Shown here piece by piece: positions 40,692 through 49,597 of a stretch of 64,000 nt of DNA (position 1 is its first letter; the number at the start of each line of letters is the position of its first letter). Origin of the DNA: Rhizobium rhizogenes NBRC 13257 (GTDB lineage: Bacteria; Pseudomonadota; Alphaproteobacteria; Rhizobiales; Rhizobiaceae); contig NZ_BAYX01000001.1 in NCBI RefSeq assembly GCF_000696095.1, positions 434,001-498,000 of the forward strand, given 5' to 3'. The position numbers and the translations under genes were made by a program. The notes under the pieces are model-generated. The model saw only the letters and a program-made list of their open reading frames with translations. It searched no databases and was not told where the DNA came from.

Positions 40692-41741
40692 ATGAACCAG
40701 GAAAAGATTCCCGCCACCGTCATCACCGGCTTCCTTGGCGCCGGCAAGACGACGATGATCCGCAATCTGTTGCAGAACGCCGGCGGCAAGAAGATCGCCC
40801 TGATCATTAATGAATTCGGCGATCTCGGCGTCGATGGCGACGTGCTGAAGGGCTGCGGCGCGGAGAACTGCACCGAGGACGATATCATCGAGCTGACCAA
40901 CGGCTGCATCTGCTGCACTGTCGCCGATGACTTCATTCCGACCATGACCAAGCTTCTGGAGCGCGACGTGCGCCCCGATCATATCGTCATCGAGACATCC
41001 GGCCTGGCGCTGCCGCAGCCGCTGGTCGCGGCCTTCAACTGGCCGGATATCCGCACCCAGGTCACCGTCGACGGCGTCATCACCGTGGTCGATAGCGCCG
41101 CCGTCGCCGCCGGCCGTTTCGCCGATGATCATGACGCTGTGGAAGCCCGCCGCGTCGAGGATGATTCGCTCGATCACGAAAGCCCGATCGAGGAATTGTT
41201 CGAGGATCAGCTCACCTGCGCCGACCTGATCGTTCTCAACAAGACCGACCTGATCGACGTCGCAGGCCTGGGCCGCGTCCGCGCCGAAGTCGCGTCGCGC
41301 ACCGTGCGCAAGCCGACGATCATCGAGGCGAAGAACGGCGACGTCCCGGCCGCCATCCTGCTCGGCCTCGGCATCGGCACGGAAGCCGACATCGCCAACC
41401 GCAAATCGCATCATGAGCTGGAACACGAGGACGGTGCACCGCACGATCACGACGAATTCGACAGCTTCGTCGTCGAGCTCGGCCCGATCGCCGATCCCAC
41501 TTCGTTCATCGAAAAGCTGAAGGGCGTGATTTCCGAACATGATGTCCTGCGTCTCAAGGGTTTCGTCGATGTGCCCGGCAAGCCCATGCGCCTGCAGATC
41601 CAGGCCGTCGGCAGCCGCATCGACCATTATTTCGACCGCGCATGGACGCCGGGCGAAGCGCGCGCGACGCGGCTGGTGGTGATCGGGCTGCATGAGATGG
41701 ACGAAGGGATCGTGCGCAAGTCGATCGAGGCTTTGGTCTAA
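40692..41741 (+). CDS. cobW: Cobalamin biosynthesis protein CobW (GTPase metallochaperone)
   Basis: A 349-residue COG0523 GTPase. Motifs: Walker [10 protein letters not shown] at residues about 13-21, the metal-binding CxCC in NGCICCTVADD, NKTD, and a His/Asp/Glu-rich stretch (HHELEHEDGAPHDHDE) in the second half. The C-terminal CobW_C domain follows. It is thought to deliver cobalt to the CobNST chelatase. The ATG is preferred over a TTG three codons earlier that overlaps the cobP stop. It lies between cobP and cobN, the classic Rhizobiales order. Confidence 0.95.
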   Translation: MNQEKIPATVITGFLGAGKTTMIRNLLQNAGGKKIALIINEFGDLGVDGDVLKGCGAENCTEDDIIELTNGCICCTVADDFIPTMTKLLERDVRPDHIVIETSGLALPQPLVAAFNWPDIRTQVTVDGVITVVDSAAVAAGRFADDHDAVEARRVEDDSLDHESPIEELFEDQLTCADLIVLNKTDLIDVAGLGRVRAEVASRTVRKPTIIEAKNGDVPAAILLGLGIGTEADIANRKSHHELEHEDGAPHDHDEFDSFVVELGPIADPTSFIEKLKGVISEHDVLRLKGFVDVPGKPMRLQIQAVGSRIDHYFDRAWTPGEARATRLVVIGLHEMDEGIVRKSIEALV

Positions 41742-41750
41742 GGCAGAGCC

Positions 41751-44700
41751 ATGCATCTCCTCCTAGCGCAAAAGGGTACGATCAGTGACGGCGAGGAGGC
41801 GATCGATCTCGGTCAGTCGCCGGGCGATATCCTGTTCCTGTCGGCGGCCGATACGGAGCTTGCGGCTATCGCCGCCGCCCATGAGCAGGGAGAGGCTGGC
41901 TATTCGCTGCGGCTCGCCAGCCTGATGAGCCTCAAGCATCCGATGTCGGTCGATACCTATGTCGAGCGGACAGCGAGGCATGCGAAGCTGATCATCGTCC
42001 GCGCGCTCGGCGGCGCCAGCTATTTCCACTATGCGCTCGAGGCGCTGCATGCTTGTGCCGCGCGCAGTGGCGCTCTTATTGCGGTGCTGCCGGGGGATTC
42101 GAAGTCCGATCCGGGGCTGATGCCGTTTTCCAATATCGCGCTCGATGATCTCAATGCGCTGTGGTCCTACCTGATCGAAGGCGGGGATGCGAATTCGCGG
42201 GCGTTTCTTGGCTATGCCGAGGCGATGCTGTCGGGGGCAGAGAAGCCGGCAACGGCATCACCTCTGATAAAGGCCGGGATCTGGTGGCCGGGCAGGGGCG
42301 TGATTGGGGTTGAGGAGTGGAAGAGTATCTCCGAATTGGCGGTCCCGGAGGGACTCGAACCCCCAACTATTGCCATCTCCTTCTATCGCGCCCTCGTCCA
42401 GAGCGGTGAAACCAAGCCTGTCGAAGCCTTGATCGAAGCCTCTATTGCCGAGGGCATGCGGCCGCTGCCGGTGTTTGCCTATAGTCTCAAAGATCCGGTA
42501 TCAATCGGTATCCTAGAGAGCGTTTTCACCGAATTGAAGCCGGATGTCGTCGTCAACACGACCGGGTTTGCGGTCTCGGCGCCGGGTGCCGATCGACAGC
42601 CGACCGTGCTGGAGACGAGTGATGCAGTCGTGCTGCAGGCGATCTTTTCCGCTTCATCGAGAGAGGCCTGGGATGCCTCGTCACAGGGGCTTTCGGCGCG
42701 CGATCTCGGCATGAACGTCGCGCTGCCCGAGGTGGATGGGCGTGTGCTTGCCCGCGCCGTCTCGTTCAAGGCGGCGGCGCGCTATGATGAGCGCGTCGAG
42801 GCCAATATCGTTGCCAGTGAGCCAGCCGAGGACCGCATGCGCTATACGGCGCGGCTTGCCGCCAATTGGGCACGGCTGCGTAGGACGCCGCCGCCGGAGC
42901 GGCGTGTGGCATTGGTCATGGCCAACTATCCGAATCGTGACGGAAGGCTTGGGAACGGCGTCGGGCTCGATACGCCGGCGGGTACGATCGAGGTGCTGAA
43001 GGCGATGCGGAAGACGGGTTACCCGGTCGCCGATCTGCCCGGTGATGGCGATGCGCTGATCCGGCATCTGATGGACGGACCGACCAACTCCGGTAACGAT
43101 GGCAAGGTTATTCGCGAGACACTTTCTTTAAGCGAATACAAATGTTTCCTCGCGTCTCTTCCCAAGCAGATTCAGGACGAGATCATTACCCGTTGGGGCA
43201 ATCCCGAGAGCGATCCCTATGTTCGCGACGGCGTTTTTGCACTGCCATTCACCCGCTTCGGTGAAGTGCTGGTCGGCATCCAGCCGGCGCGCGGCTATAG
43301 TATCGATCCGAAGGAAAGCTATCATTCCCCGGATCTTGTGCCGCCGCATGGCTATCTCGCTTTCTATGCGTTCCTGCGCCAATCCTTTGGCGCGCATGCG
43401 ATCATCCATATGGGCAAGCATGGCAATCTCGAATGGCTGCCGGGCAAGGCCCTGGCGCTGTCGGAAGTCTGCTATCCGGAGGCGATCCTCGGGCCGTTGC
43501 CGCATCTCTATCCCTTCATCGTCAATGATCCCGGCGAAGGCACGCAGGCCAAGCGCCGCACGAGCGCTGTCATCATCGACCACCTGACGCCGCCTTTGAC
43601 CCGCGCCGAGAGCTACGGTCCGCTCAAGGATCTCGAAGCGCTGGTGGACGAATACTACGAGGCCTCCGGCGGCGATCCGCGCCGTATTCGCCTGTTGCGC
43701 AAACAGATCCTTGATCTCGTCGCCGATATCGGCCTCGATCAGGATGCGGGCATTGCAAAGGGCGAAGGCGAGGATGAGGCGCTGAAGAAGCTCGACGCCT
43801 ATCTTTGCGATCTCAAGGAAATGCAGATCCGCGATGGGCTGCATGTTTTCGGCGTTTCGCCGGTGGGTAGGCTGCTTACGGATTTGACGGTGGCTCTGGC
43901 GCGGGTGCCGCGGGGATTGGGCGAAGGGGGCGATCAGAGTTTGCAGCGGGCGATTGCGCGGGATGCGTTGCGCCAGGATACGCCGTTCGATCCCTTAGAT
44001 TGCGATATGGCCGCCGAATGGACTGGCCAGCGCCCCGATATTCTCTCCGGCGTTTCCGACGATCCGTGGCGCACGCAAGGCGATACTGTCGAGCGCATCG
44101 AACTTCTGGCCGCGAAATTCGTTGCTGGCGGTATCGCATGCCCCGAGGACTGGACGCACACACTCGCCGTTCTCGCCGAAATCGAAACCTGCCTGAAACC
44201 CTCGATCCTTGCGTGCGGAGATGCCGAAATCTCCGCCCTGATGAAGGGCCTGGATGGCCGGTTCGTGCCACCTGGTCCTTCCGGTGCGCCAACGCGCGGC
44301 AGGCCGGATGTGTTGCCGACAGGACGGAACTTCTATTCGGTCGATAGCCGCGCAGTGCCGACGCCGGCCGCCTATGAGCTTGGCAGGAAGTCGGCAGAGC
44401 TGTTAATCCGCCGCTATGTGCAGGATCATGGCGAATGGCCGGTCTCCTTCGGGCTGACGGCCTGGGGCACGTCGAATATGCGTACCGGTGGCGACGATAT
44501 TGCCCAGGCGCTGGCGTTGATTGGCGTCAAGCCAATCTGGGACATGACCTCGCGGCGCGTGACGGGCTATGAGATCATCCCGCCCGCTCTGCTGCGTCGC
44601 CCGCGCGTCGATGTCACGCTGCGCATTTCTGGCTTCTTCCGCGATGCTTTTCCGGAGCAGATTGCGCTGTTCGACAAGGCAATCCGCGCGGTCGGCGCGC

Positions 44701-45518
44701 TGGAGGAGGATGCGGCGGACAATCCGATTGCGGCGCGCATGCGTGGCGAGATCACGCGGCTTGAGGCGGCGGGATTGGACCAGGCTTCGGCCAGCCGGCG
44801 TGCCGGCTATCGCATCTTCGGCTCCAAGCCGGGTGCTTATGGCGCCGGGCTGCAAGCGCTGATCGACGAGAAGGGCTGGGAGCGGCGCGCCGATTTGGCG
44901 GAGGCCTATCTCGTCTGGGGCAGCTATGCCTATGGGGCGGGCGAGGACGGGAAGGCCGAGCGCGGTGTGTTCGAGGAACGGTTGCGCTCGATCCAGGCTG
45001 TCGTGCAGAACCAGGACAATCGCGAACACGACCTGCTCGACAGCGACGATTACTACCAGTTCGAAGGCGGCATGGCGGCGGCGGCAGAGCAGCTCGCCGG
45101 CGCGCGCCCGTCGATCTACCACAACGACCATTCCCGACCGGAAAAGCCGGTCATCCGCTCCTTGGAAGAGGAGATCGGCCGTGTCGTGCGCGGCCGTGTC
45201 GTCAATCCGAAATGGATCGATGGCGTCATGCGCCATGGTTACAAGGGCGCCTTTGAGATCGCAGCGACGGTCGATTATCTCTTTGCCTTCGCGGCGACGA
45301 CAGGCGCCGTGCGCAATCATCATTTCGAGGCGGTTTATCAGGCTTTCGTGGTCGATCAGAAAGTGCGCGACTTTATGGCCGAGAAGAATCCGGCCGCCCT
45401 TTGCGAAATGAAGGAGCGCCTGCTGGAAGCCATCGACCGCCAGCTCTGGACGCCGCGCAGCAATTCTGCCCGGTTCGATCTGGAGGCTCCTGTGCGTGGC
45501 AAGGAGGCCGTGGCGTGA
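41751..45518 (+). CDS. cobN: Cobaltochelatase subunit CobN
   Basis: A 1255-residue large subunit of the ATP-dependent cobalt chelatase that inserts cobalt into hydrogenobyrinic acid a,c-diamide, with CobS and CobT. Conserved landmarks are MANYPNRDGRLGNGVGLDTP, HMGKHGNLEWLPGKALALS and GLTAWGTSNMRTGGDD. Length is close to that of other CobN proteins. An unusual feature is at residues about 195-205, where the gene reads LAVPEGLEPPT and the DNA, read on the other strand, matches the 3' end of a tRNA (separate entry). The stop overlaps the DMSP-lyase-like start (GTGA). Confidence 0.95.
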   Translation: MHLLLAQKGTISDGEEAIDLGQSPGDILFLSAADTELAAIAAAHEQGEAGYSLRLASLMSLKHPMSVDTYVERTARHAKLIIVRALGGASYFHYALEALHACAARSGALIAVLPGDSKSDPGLMPFSNIALDDLNALWSYLIEGGDANSRAFLGYAEAMLSGAEKPATASPLIKAGIWWPGRGVIGVEEWKSISELAVPEGLEPPTIAISFYRALVQSGETKPVEALIEASIAEGMRPLPVFAYSLKDPVSIGILESVFTELKPDVVVNTTGFAVSAPGADRQPTVLETSDAVVLQAIFSASSREAWDASSQGLSARDLGMNVALPEVDGRVLARAVSFKAAARYDERVEANIVASEPAEDRMRYTARLAANWARLRRTPPPERRVALVMANYPNRDGRLGNGVGLDTPAGTIEVLKAMRKTGYPVADLPGDGDALIRHLMDGPTNSGNDGKVIRETLSLSEYKCFLASLPKQIQDEIITRWGNPESDPYVRDGVFALPFTRFGEVLVGIQPARGYSIDPKESYHSPDLVPPHGYLAFYAFLRQSFGAHAIIHMGKHGNLEWLPGKALALSEVCYPEAILGPLPHLYPFIVNDPGEGTQAKRRTSAVIIDHLTPPLTRAESYGPLKDLEALVDEYYEASGGDPRRIRLLRKQILDLVADIGLDQDAGIAKGEGEDEALKKLDAYLCDLKEMQIRDGLHVFGVSPVGRLLTDLTVALARVPRGLGEGGDQSLQRAIARDALRQDTPFDPLDCDMAAEWTGQRPDILSGVSDDPWRTQGDTVERIELLAAKFVAGGIACPEDWTHTLAVLAEIETCLKPSILACGDAEISALMKGLDGRFVPPGPSGAPTRGRPDVLPTGRNFYSVDSRAVPTPAAYELGRKSAELLIRRYVQDHGEWPVSFGLTAWGTSNMRTGGDDIAQALALIGVKPIWDMTSRRVTGYEIIPPALLRRPRVDVTLRISGFFRDAFPEQIALFDKAIRAVGALEEDAADNPIAARMRGEITRLEAAGLDQASASRRAGYRIFGSKPGAYGAGLQALIDEKGWERRADLAEAYLVWGSYAYGAGEDGKAERGVFEERLRSIQAVVQNQDNREHDLLDSDDYYQFEGGMAAAAEQLAGARPSIYHNDHSRPEKPVIRSLEEEIGRVVRGRVVNPKWIDGVMRHGYKGAFEIAATVDYLFAFAATTGAVRNHHFEAVYQAFVVDQKVRDFMAEKNPAALCEMKERLLEAIDRQLWTPRSNSARFDLEAPVRGKEAVA
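42337..42364 (-). other. tRNA 3'-end-like sequence inside cobN (minus strand)
   Basis: Read on the minus strand this segment has T-stem GGGGG, loop TTCGAGT, T-stem CCCTC (all paired, one G-U), a 7-base acceptor strand CGGGACC, discriminator G and CCA: the exact layout of a tRNA 3' end, 28 bases. No 5' half, D-arm or anticodon arm accompanies it, so it is not a functional tRNA. It could be a captured tRNA end or chance. Confidence 0.45.
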
Positions 45519-46114
45519 GTGCGGCCGGCGATCTTCTTCAGGCTTTTCATGGCTACGTGATGTCGCGGAGCGATCCCCTATTGCAGCGTTTCATCGAAGG
45601 CTTTGATTGGCGGATGGATAAGCGGCTGCTTGCTGCCCATAGACTGCCCGTATTGGACCATCTGAATGGGCTCCACGCGCCGGCCGATGCCGCAGAGCGT
45701 GATCTGTTCTCCGCCCTCTCAAGCACCGCAAGCGCTCTGCATTGGGGGCAGACCTATAGCATTGCCGATTTCGGTGCGGATTTCCTCCAGAGATACGGTT
45801 GGGTCGAGCTGTTCGGTACGCGAGGTCACTTCGTCAGCGATGATATGGCCGGCGGCTTTCTGCTGCTTGGGCCGGACGTCCATTATCCGGATCATCATCA
45901 TACAGCGGAGGAAATCTATATTCCGCTGACCGACGGGGCGCTGTGGAGCAAGGACGGCCAACATTTCCTGCCGCGCTGGTCCGGCGAGATCATTCATCAT
46001 CCCTCGGACATCCGCCATGCGATGCGGACCGAGAAGATGCCGCTGGTGGCGCTTTACCTCTGGCGAGGCGGACCGCTGGCGCAGAAATCCATCATTTCAG
46101 GGAGAGAAAAATGA
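45515..46114 (+). CDS. DMSP-lyase-family cupin protein between cobN and cobO
   Basis: A 199-residue protein of the dimethylsulfoniopropionate lyase (DddL/DddQ-like) cupin family. The C-terminal cupin has HYPDHHHTAEEIYIPL (several His plus Glu as metal ligands, about residues 123-138) and HHPSDIRHAM (about 161-170). The start is GTG, with AAGGAGG seven bases upstream, overlapping the cobN stop (GTGA); the stop overlaps cobO (ATGA). It is thus fully embedded in the cobalamin operon. True DMSP cleavage is unproven for such rhizobial members; metal binding suggests an alternative role related to cobalt or to sulfonium/betaine compounds. Confidence 0.8.
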   Translation: MSAAGDLLQAFHGYVMSRSDPLLQRFIEGFDWRMDKRLLAAHRLPVLDHLNGLHAPADAAERDLFSALSSTASALHWGQTYSIADFGADFLQRYGWVELFGTRGHFVSDDMAGGFLLLGPDVHYPDHHHTAEEIYIPLTDGALWSKDGQHFLPRWSGEIIHHPSDIRHAMRTEKMPLVALYLWRGGPLAQKSIISGREK

Positions 46115-46755
46115 GTGAAGACATAGCCGAAACCGGCACTGACGCACCGAAAAACGACGACGCCCGCCATTCCGACAAGATGGCCAAGAAGAAAGCCGCG
46201 CGAGACAAGATCATGGCAACGAAGACCGACGAGAAGGGTCTGATCATCGTCCACACCGGCAAGGGCAAGGGCAAATCGTCCTCCGCCTTCGGCATGATCT
46301 TTCGCCATATCGCCCACAAGAAGCCATGCGCGGTGGTGCAGTTCATCAAGGGCGCGATGTGGACGGGCGAGCGGGATCTGATCGAGACGCATTTCTCCGA
46401 CATCTGCCAGTTCCACACGATGGGTGAGGGCTTCACCTGGGAAACGCAGGACCGCGCTCGCGACGTGGCTGCGGCGACGGCGGCCTGGGAAAAGGCCAAG
46501 GAGCTGATCCGCGACGAGCGCAACTCGATGGTGCTGCTCGACGAGATCAACATCGCGCTGCGCTATGATTATCTCGATATCAACGAGGTGGTGGAATTCC
46601 TGAAGGGCGAAAAGCCGCACATGACGCATGTTGTGCTCACCGGCCGCAACGCCAAGGAAGAGCTGATCGAGATCGCCGATCTCGTCACTGAAATGGAGCT
46701 GATCAAACATCCCTTCCGCTCCGGCATCAAGGGACAGCCGGGCGTCGAGTTCTGA
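46111..46755 (+). CDS. cobO: Cob(I)yrinic acid a,c-diamide adenosyltransferase CobO
   Basis: A 214-residue corrinoid adenosyltransferase (CobA/BtuR/CobO family). The ATP-binding motif is HTGKGKGKSSSAFG near residue 49, with VQFIKGAMWTGERD and LLDEINIALRYDYL downstream. The N-terminal 35 residues are highly charged. It attaches the 5'-deoxyadenosyl group to Co(I). The ATG overlaps the DMSP-lyase-like stop and follows GGGAGAG. It ends the riboswitch-controlled operon. Confidence 0.96.
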   Translation: MSEDIAETGTDAPKNDDARHSDKMAKKKAARDKIMATKTDEKGLIIVHTGKGKGKSSSAFGMIFRHIAHKKPCAVVQFIKGAMWTGERDLIETHFSDICQFHTMGEGFTWETQDRARDVAAATAAWEKAKELIRDERNSMVLLDEINIALRYDYLDINEVVEFLKGEKPHMTHVVLTGRNAKEELIEIADLVTEMELIKHPFRSGIKGQPGVEF

Positions 46756-46773
46756 TTGGAGGAGTGACGCGCT

Positions 46774-47577
46774 TCAGCCGACTGACATCGTCGCCCTCAA
46801 CAGATCAGCCGTCTGCTGATCCGCAGGAAAGAAGGATTCGATTGCCAGTTCCGACAGGGTGACGTCGACAGGGGTGCCGAAGACGGTGGTGGTCGAGATC
46901 AAGGAGAGGCGCCCGGCTTTGGTGGTGAGTTCGAGCGGCACGGCAATGCCGGCATAGTCCTGTCCGTGTGGGTTCGGCCTTGGTGTCGGCGGAGCGGGAT
47001 AGGCTGCAAGTTCTTTCAGCAATGCCGTGAGGATGAGATCGCCGGTGGCAGTGATCTGCTGGCGCAGGCGTTCGAGCAGATGGGCGCGCCATTCCGGGAG
47101 GTTTAGGATGCGAGGCGCGAGGCCGCCCGGATGCAGGCTCAGCCTCAACACGTTCACCGGTGGTTTAAGCAGTGTGACGTCGACGACGTCGGAGAGCAGG
47201 GGTGCGACCGCGGCGTTTGCGGCGATCAGCGTCCAATGCCGGTCGATCGCCAATGCCGGAAAGGGTTCGTGGCCCTTCAGAACGAGGTCGATAGCCCGGC
47301 GTGCCGGGGCAAGTGCCGGGTCGTCCAGCGAGCGTTCCGGAAAGACCGGCGCGAAGCCGGCGGCCAGCAACATCGGATTGCGATCTCTAAGCGGCACGTC
47401 CAGCCGCTCTGCGAGATGCATCAGCATATCGCGGCTCGGAAGCGCGCGCCCGCTCTCGATGAAGCTGAGATGCCGTTGCGATATCTCTGCTTCAAGGGCG
47501 AATTCGAGCTGGCTCAAACGGCGGCGCTGCCGCCATTCGCGCAGGTAATCGCCGAGAGAGCGGGCGGGCATCATCAT
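46774..47577 (-). CDS. XRE family regulator with MmyB-like ligand-binding domain
   Basis: A 267-residue regulator with an N-terminal helix-turn-helix (about residues 8-62; LSQLEFALEAEISQRHLSFI followed by ESGRALPS) and a C-terminal MmyB-type PAS-like ligand-binding domain (about 95-260; AIDRHWTLIAANAAV is typical). Relatives in actinobacteria and proteobacteria respond to small hydrophobic ligands and control nearby dehydrogenases or NTF2-like genes. It overlaps the preceding NTF2-like gene by 4 bases, so the two form an operon. No ligand can be assigned. Confidence 0.88.
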   Translation of the reverse strand: MMMPARSLGDYLREWRQRRRLSQLEFALEAEISQRHLSFIESGRALPSRDMLMHLAERLDVPLRDRNPMLLAAGFAPVFPERSLDDPALAPARRAIDLVLKGHEPFPALAIDRHWTLIAANAAVAPLLSDVVDVTLLKPPVNVLRLSLHPGGLAPRILNLPEWRAHLLERLRQQITATGDLILTALLKELAAYPAPPTPRPNPHGQDYAGIAVPLELTTKAGRLSLISTTTVFGTPVDVTLSELAIESFFPADQQTADLLRATMSVG

Positions 47578-47939
47578 GCGGCTGCCGGCATCTGGTCGAT
47601 GAAACCATGAACGGCTTTCAGCCGCTCGCCGTCGAGAATGGCGAAATCGGTGCCTTTGACCAGCGGTTCGCTACCTTCCGGGCCGAGATCCCAGGAGAAG
47701 CGGATATTGTCGCCGTGGCGATCGGCGGAACCGGAGAGTTTGAAGCGGAAATCGGGGAAGCGGTCCTGCACGGCGGCGACCAGGGCATTGATCTGCTCGC
47801 GGCCCTCGCCGCGCATCAACGGGTCGATATAGCTGCAGGATTCCGTCCATGCTTCGGTGATGAGCGCGCGTCGGCGCTCGGCATCGGTTTCGTTCCAGAC
47901 GGCGATATAGCGTTCGGCAATGGTTTTCGCATCGGTCAT
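47574..47939 (-). CDS. NTF2/SnoaL-like protein
   Basis: A 121-residue single-domain protein of the SnoaL/NTF2 fold: ERYIAVWNETDAERRRALI at the N-terminus, then SYIDPLMRGEGREQI and FSWDLGPEG, the usual polyketide-cyclase-like pattern. Such proteins bind small molecules or act as isomerases/cyclases; there is no firm function here. The start was placed at the ATG after AAAGGAG, giving the typical length, although the frame is open 24 codons further. It is co-transcribed with the XRE regulator and is probably the gene it controls, or shares its ligand. Confidence 0.83.
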   Translation of the reverse strand: MTDAKTIAERYIAVWNETDAERRRALITEAWTESCSYIDPLMRGEGREQINALVAAVQDRFPDFRFKLSGSADRHGDNIRFSWDLGPEGSEPLVKGTDFAILDGERLKAVHGFIDQMPAAA

Positions 47940-48042
47940 CGGGTTGTCTCCTTTGGATCGCCTGAACCGTTCAGGCAGGGCGATCATCGGCGAGCCCTTA
48001 AACAGTATCAATTACGCCTCAGGTAATCAAAGCTGCCCGATA

Positions 48043-48870
48043 TCAAAATCCCAGCCAGAGCCGAACTGGATTGGTCGGATCGGCCAGCAGCTTGATGGCG
48101 AAGGCGATGCAGACAATGACCAGCAGCGGCTTGATCAGCCGCGCGCCGATACGCATGGCGAGCCGCGAGCCGACTTGCGCCCCGAGGAACTGGCCTAAGC
48201 CCATCACCAAACCGACCTTCCAGAGGATGGCGCCCGAGAAGATGAAGACGATCAGGCCGCCGAGGTTCGAGCCGAAATTCAACAGCTTGGTATGCGCGGT
48301 CGCCTTCAGCAGGCCGAAGCCGGCGAGTGCGACGAAGGCGAGCATCAGGAACGAGCCTGTGCCGGGACCGAAGGCGCCGTCGTAGAAGCCGATCAGTGGC
48401 ACCAAGGTGATGCCGAAGAGGCCGGCGCTCATGCGGCGGTGTTTTTCGACATCGTTGAGATTGGGCTTGAAGGCGAAATAGAGGGCGATCGCGATTAGCA
48501 GGAAGGGCAGGATGATGCGGAGGACATCGCCGGGCATGATCGTCGCCAGTGCCGCGCCCAGCATGCCTCCGATCACGGCCATCAATGCCATCGGCAATTG
48601 CTCGCGGAGCTGCACATGGCCCTGGCGGGCATAGGCGATGGTCGCGGAGGCTGCGCCGCAGATCGATTGCACCTTGTTGGTGCCAAGTGTCTGCAGCGGC
48701 GGAATGCCGGCAAGCAGCATGGCGGGCACCGTAACCAACCCGCCACCACCGGCAATCGAATCGACAAATCCAGCGAAGAAGGCGGCGGCAAAGAGCAGAA
48801 GCAGCAGATGAAGGGTAATGTCTGGCAAGGCGGGAACTCGGCGGTATGAAATCGAGGCGCCTTCTTGCAT
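48043..48870 (-). CDS. TauE/SafE family membrane permease
   Basis: A protein of about 275 residues with about eight transmembrane segments. The motif AGFVDSIAGGGGLVTVPAML near the N-terminus and the repeated GFYDGAFGPGTGSFLMLAF in the second half are the two conserved TauE/SafE repeats. The family exports sulfite, sulfoacetate or other anions, or acts in cobalt/sulfur-related transport. The start is uncertain; a TTG 14 codons further in would match the family N-terminus better than the ATG used here. It is divergent from cobE. Confidence 0.88.
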   Translation of the reverse strand: MQEGASISYRRVPALPDITLHLLLLLFAAAFFAGFVDSIAGGGGLVTVPAMLLAGIPPLQTLGTNKVQSICGAASATIAYARQGHVQLREQLPMALMAVIGGMLGAALATIMPGDVLRIILPFLLIAIALYFAFKPNLNDVEKHRRMSAGLFGITLVPLIGFYDGAFGPGTGSFLMLAFVALAGFGLLKATAHTKLLNFGSNLGGLIVFIFSGAILWKVGLVMGLGQFLGAQVGSRLAMRIGARLIKPLLVIVCIAFAIKLLADPTNPVRLWLGF

Positions 48871-48979
48871 TCCTGTTGTGCCAAGGCAATTGCCGATGGG
48901 ACACATTGCACGAAATTGACGGGCAGGGGATGGCTGGGTAGATGTGTTTGACCATAACCACCGCCGCCGAGGAATGACT

Positions 48980-49384
48980 ATGACGACCTATTCCAATTCT
49001 ACGCGCCGCTTCCTTCTTGGCTTGGGTTGTGAGCGCGGCACGGATTGGAATGATGTGCGTCTGCTTGCCGAACGGGCCATGCAAGAGGCCGGGATAGGGG
49101 CCGATCAGCTCCTTGCGGTGGTCTCGATCGATACGCGAATGAATGAGCCGGCGATGCTGGAGGTGGCCACGCATTTCCGCCTCCCACTTCGGTGTTTCAA
49201 CGTTGCCGCGCTGGAGCGGGAGACGCCGCGTTTGAAGAATCCGTCCGATCTCGTTTTTGCCCATGTCGGTTGCCATGGTGTCGCCGAGGCTGCGGCATTG
49301 GCTGCGGCTGGACCGGATGCTGAGCTTGTCGTTCCGAAAATCAAATCCGCCTTTGCCACGGCCGCCATTGCGAAAATCGGATGA
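48980..49384 (+). CDS. cobE: Cobalamin biosynthesis protein CobE (CbiG C-terminal-like)
   Basis: A 134-residue protein of the CobE/CbiG-C family: FLLGLGCERGTDWNDVRLLA at the start, VVSIDTRMNEPAMLEVA, and a second half with VAEAAALAAAG and VPKIKSAFATAAIAKIG. CobE is needed in the aerobic pathway, probably in the lactone/ring-contraction steps near CobG-CobJ, though its reaction is not settled. The ATG six bases after CGAGGA was chosen; an ATG two codons earlier is possible. It stands apart from the other cob genes here and is divergent from the TauE permease gene. Confidence 0.88.
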   Translation: MTTYSNSTRRFLLGLGCERGTDWNDVRLLAERAMQEAGIGADQLLAVVSIDTRMNEPAMLEVATHFRLPLRCFNVAALERETPRLKNPSDLVFAHVGCHGVAEAAALAAAGPDAELVVPKIKSAFATAAIAKIG

Positions 49385-49597
49385 ACACCGGTCTTTTGGC
49401 ATCGTTTCGTCGCAATTTGTGACGAATTTGCGTGAGCTCGCTTCCGATATTGCAGAAATGGCCGCTGTGGGTATGGTGAGGTATCTCGCCGATCGCGGTT
49501 CTCGCGTGTCCCGGCAATCCCGAAATATGATCTCCGAAATTGCAGCGCCATTTTGGGAGAATCCTATATTTTATCAGAATGTTAAGAAGGAAATATC

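Noticed and set aside
48008..49402. A 464-codon minus-strand frame spanning TauE and cobE
   Set aside because: Out of frame with TauE and antisense to cobE; low-complexity Arg/His-rich sequence.
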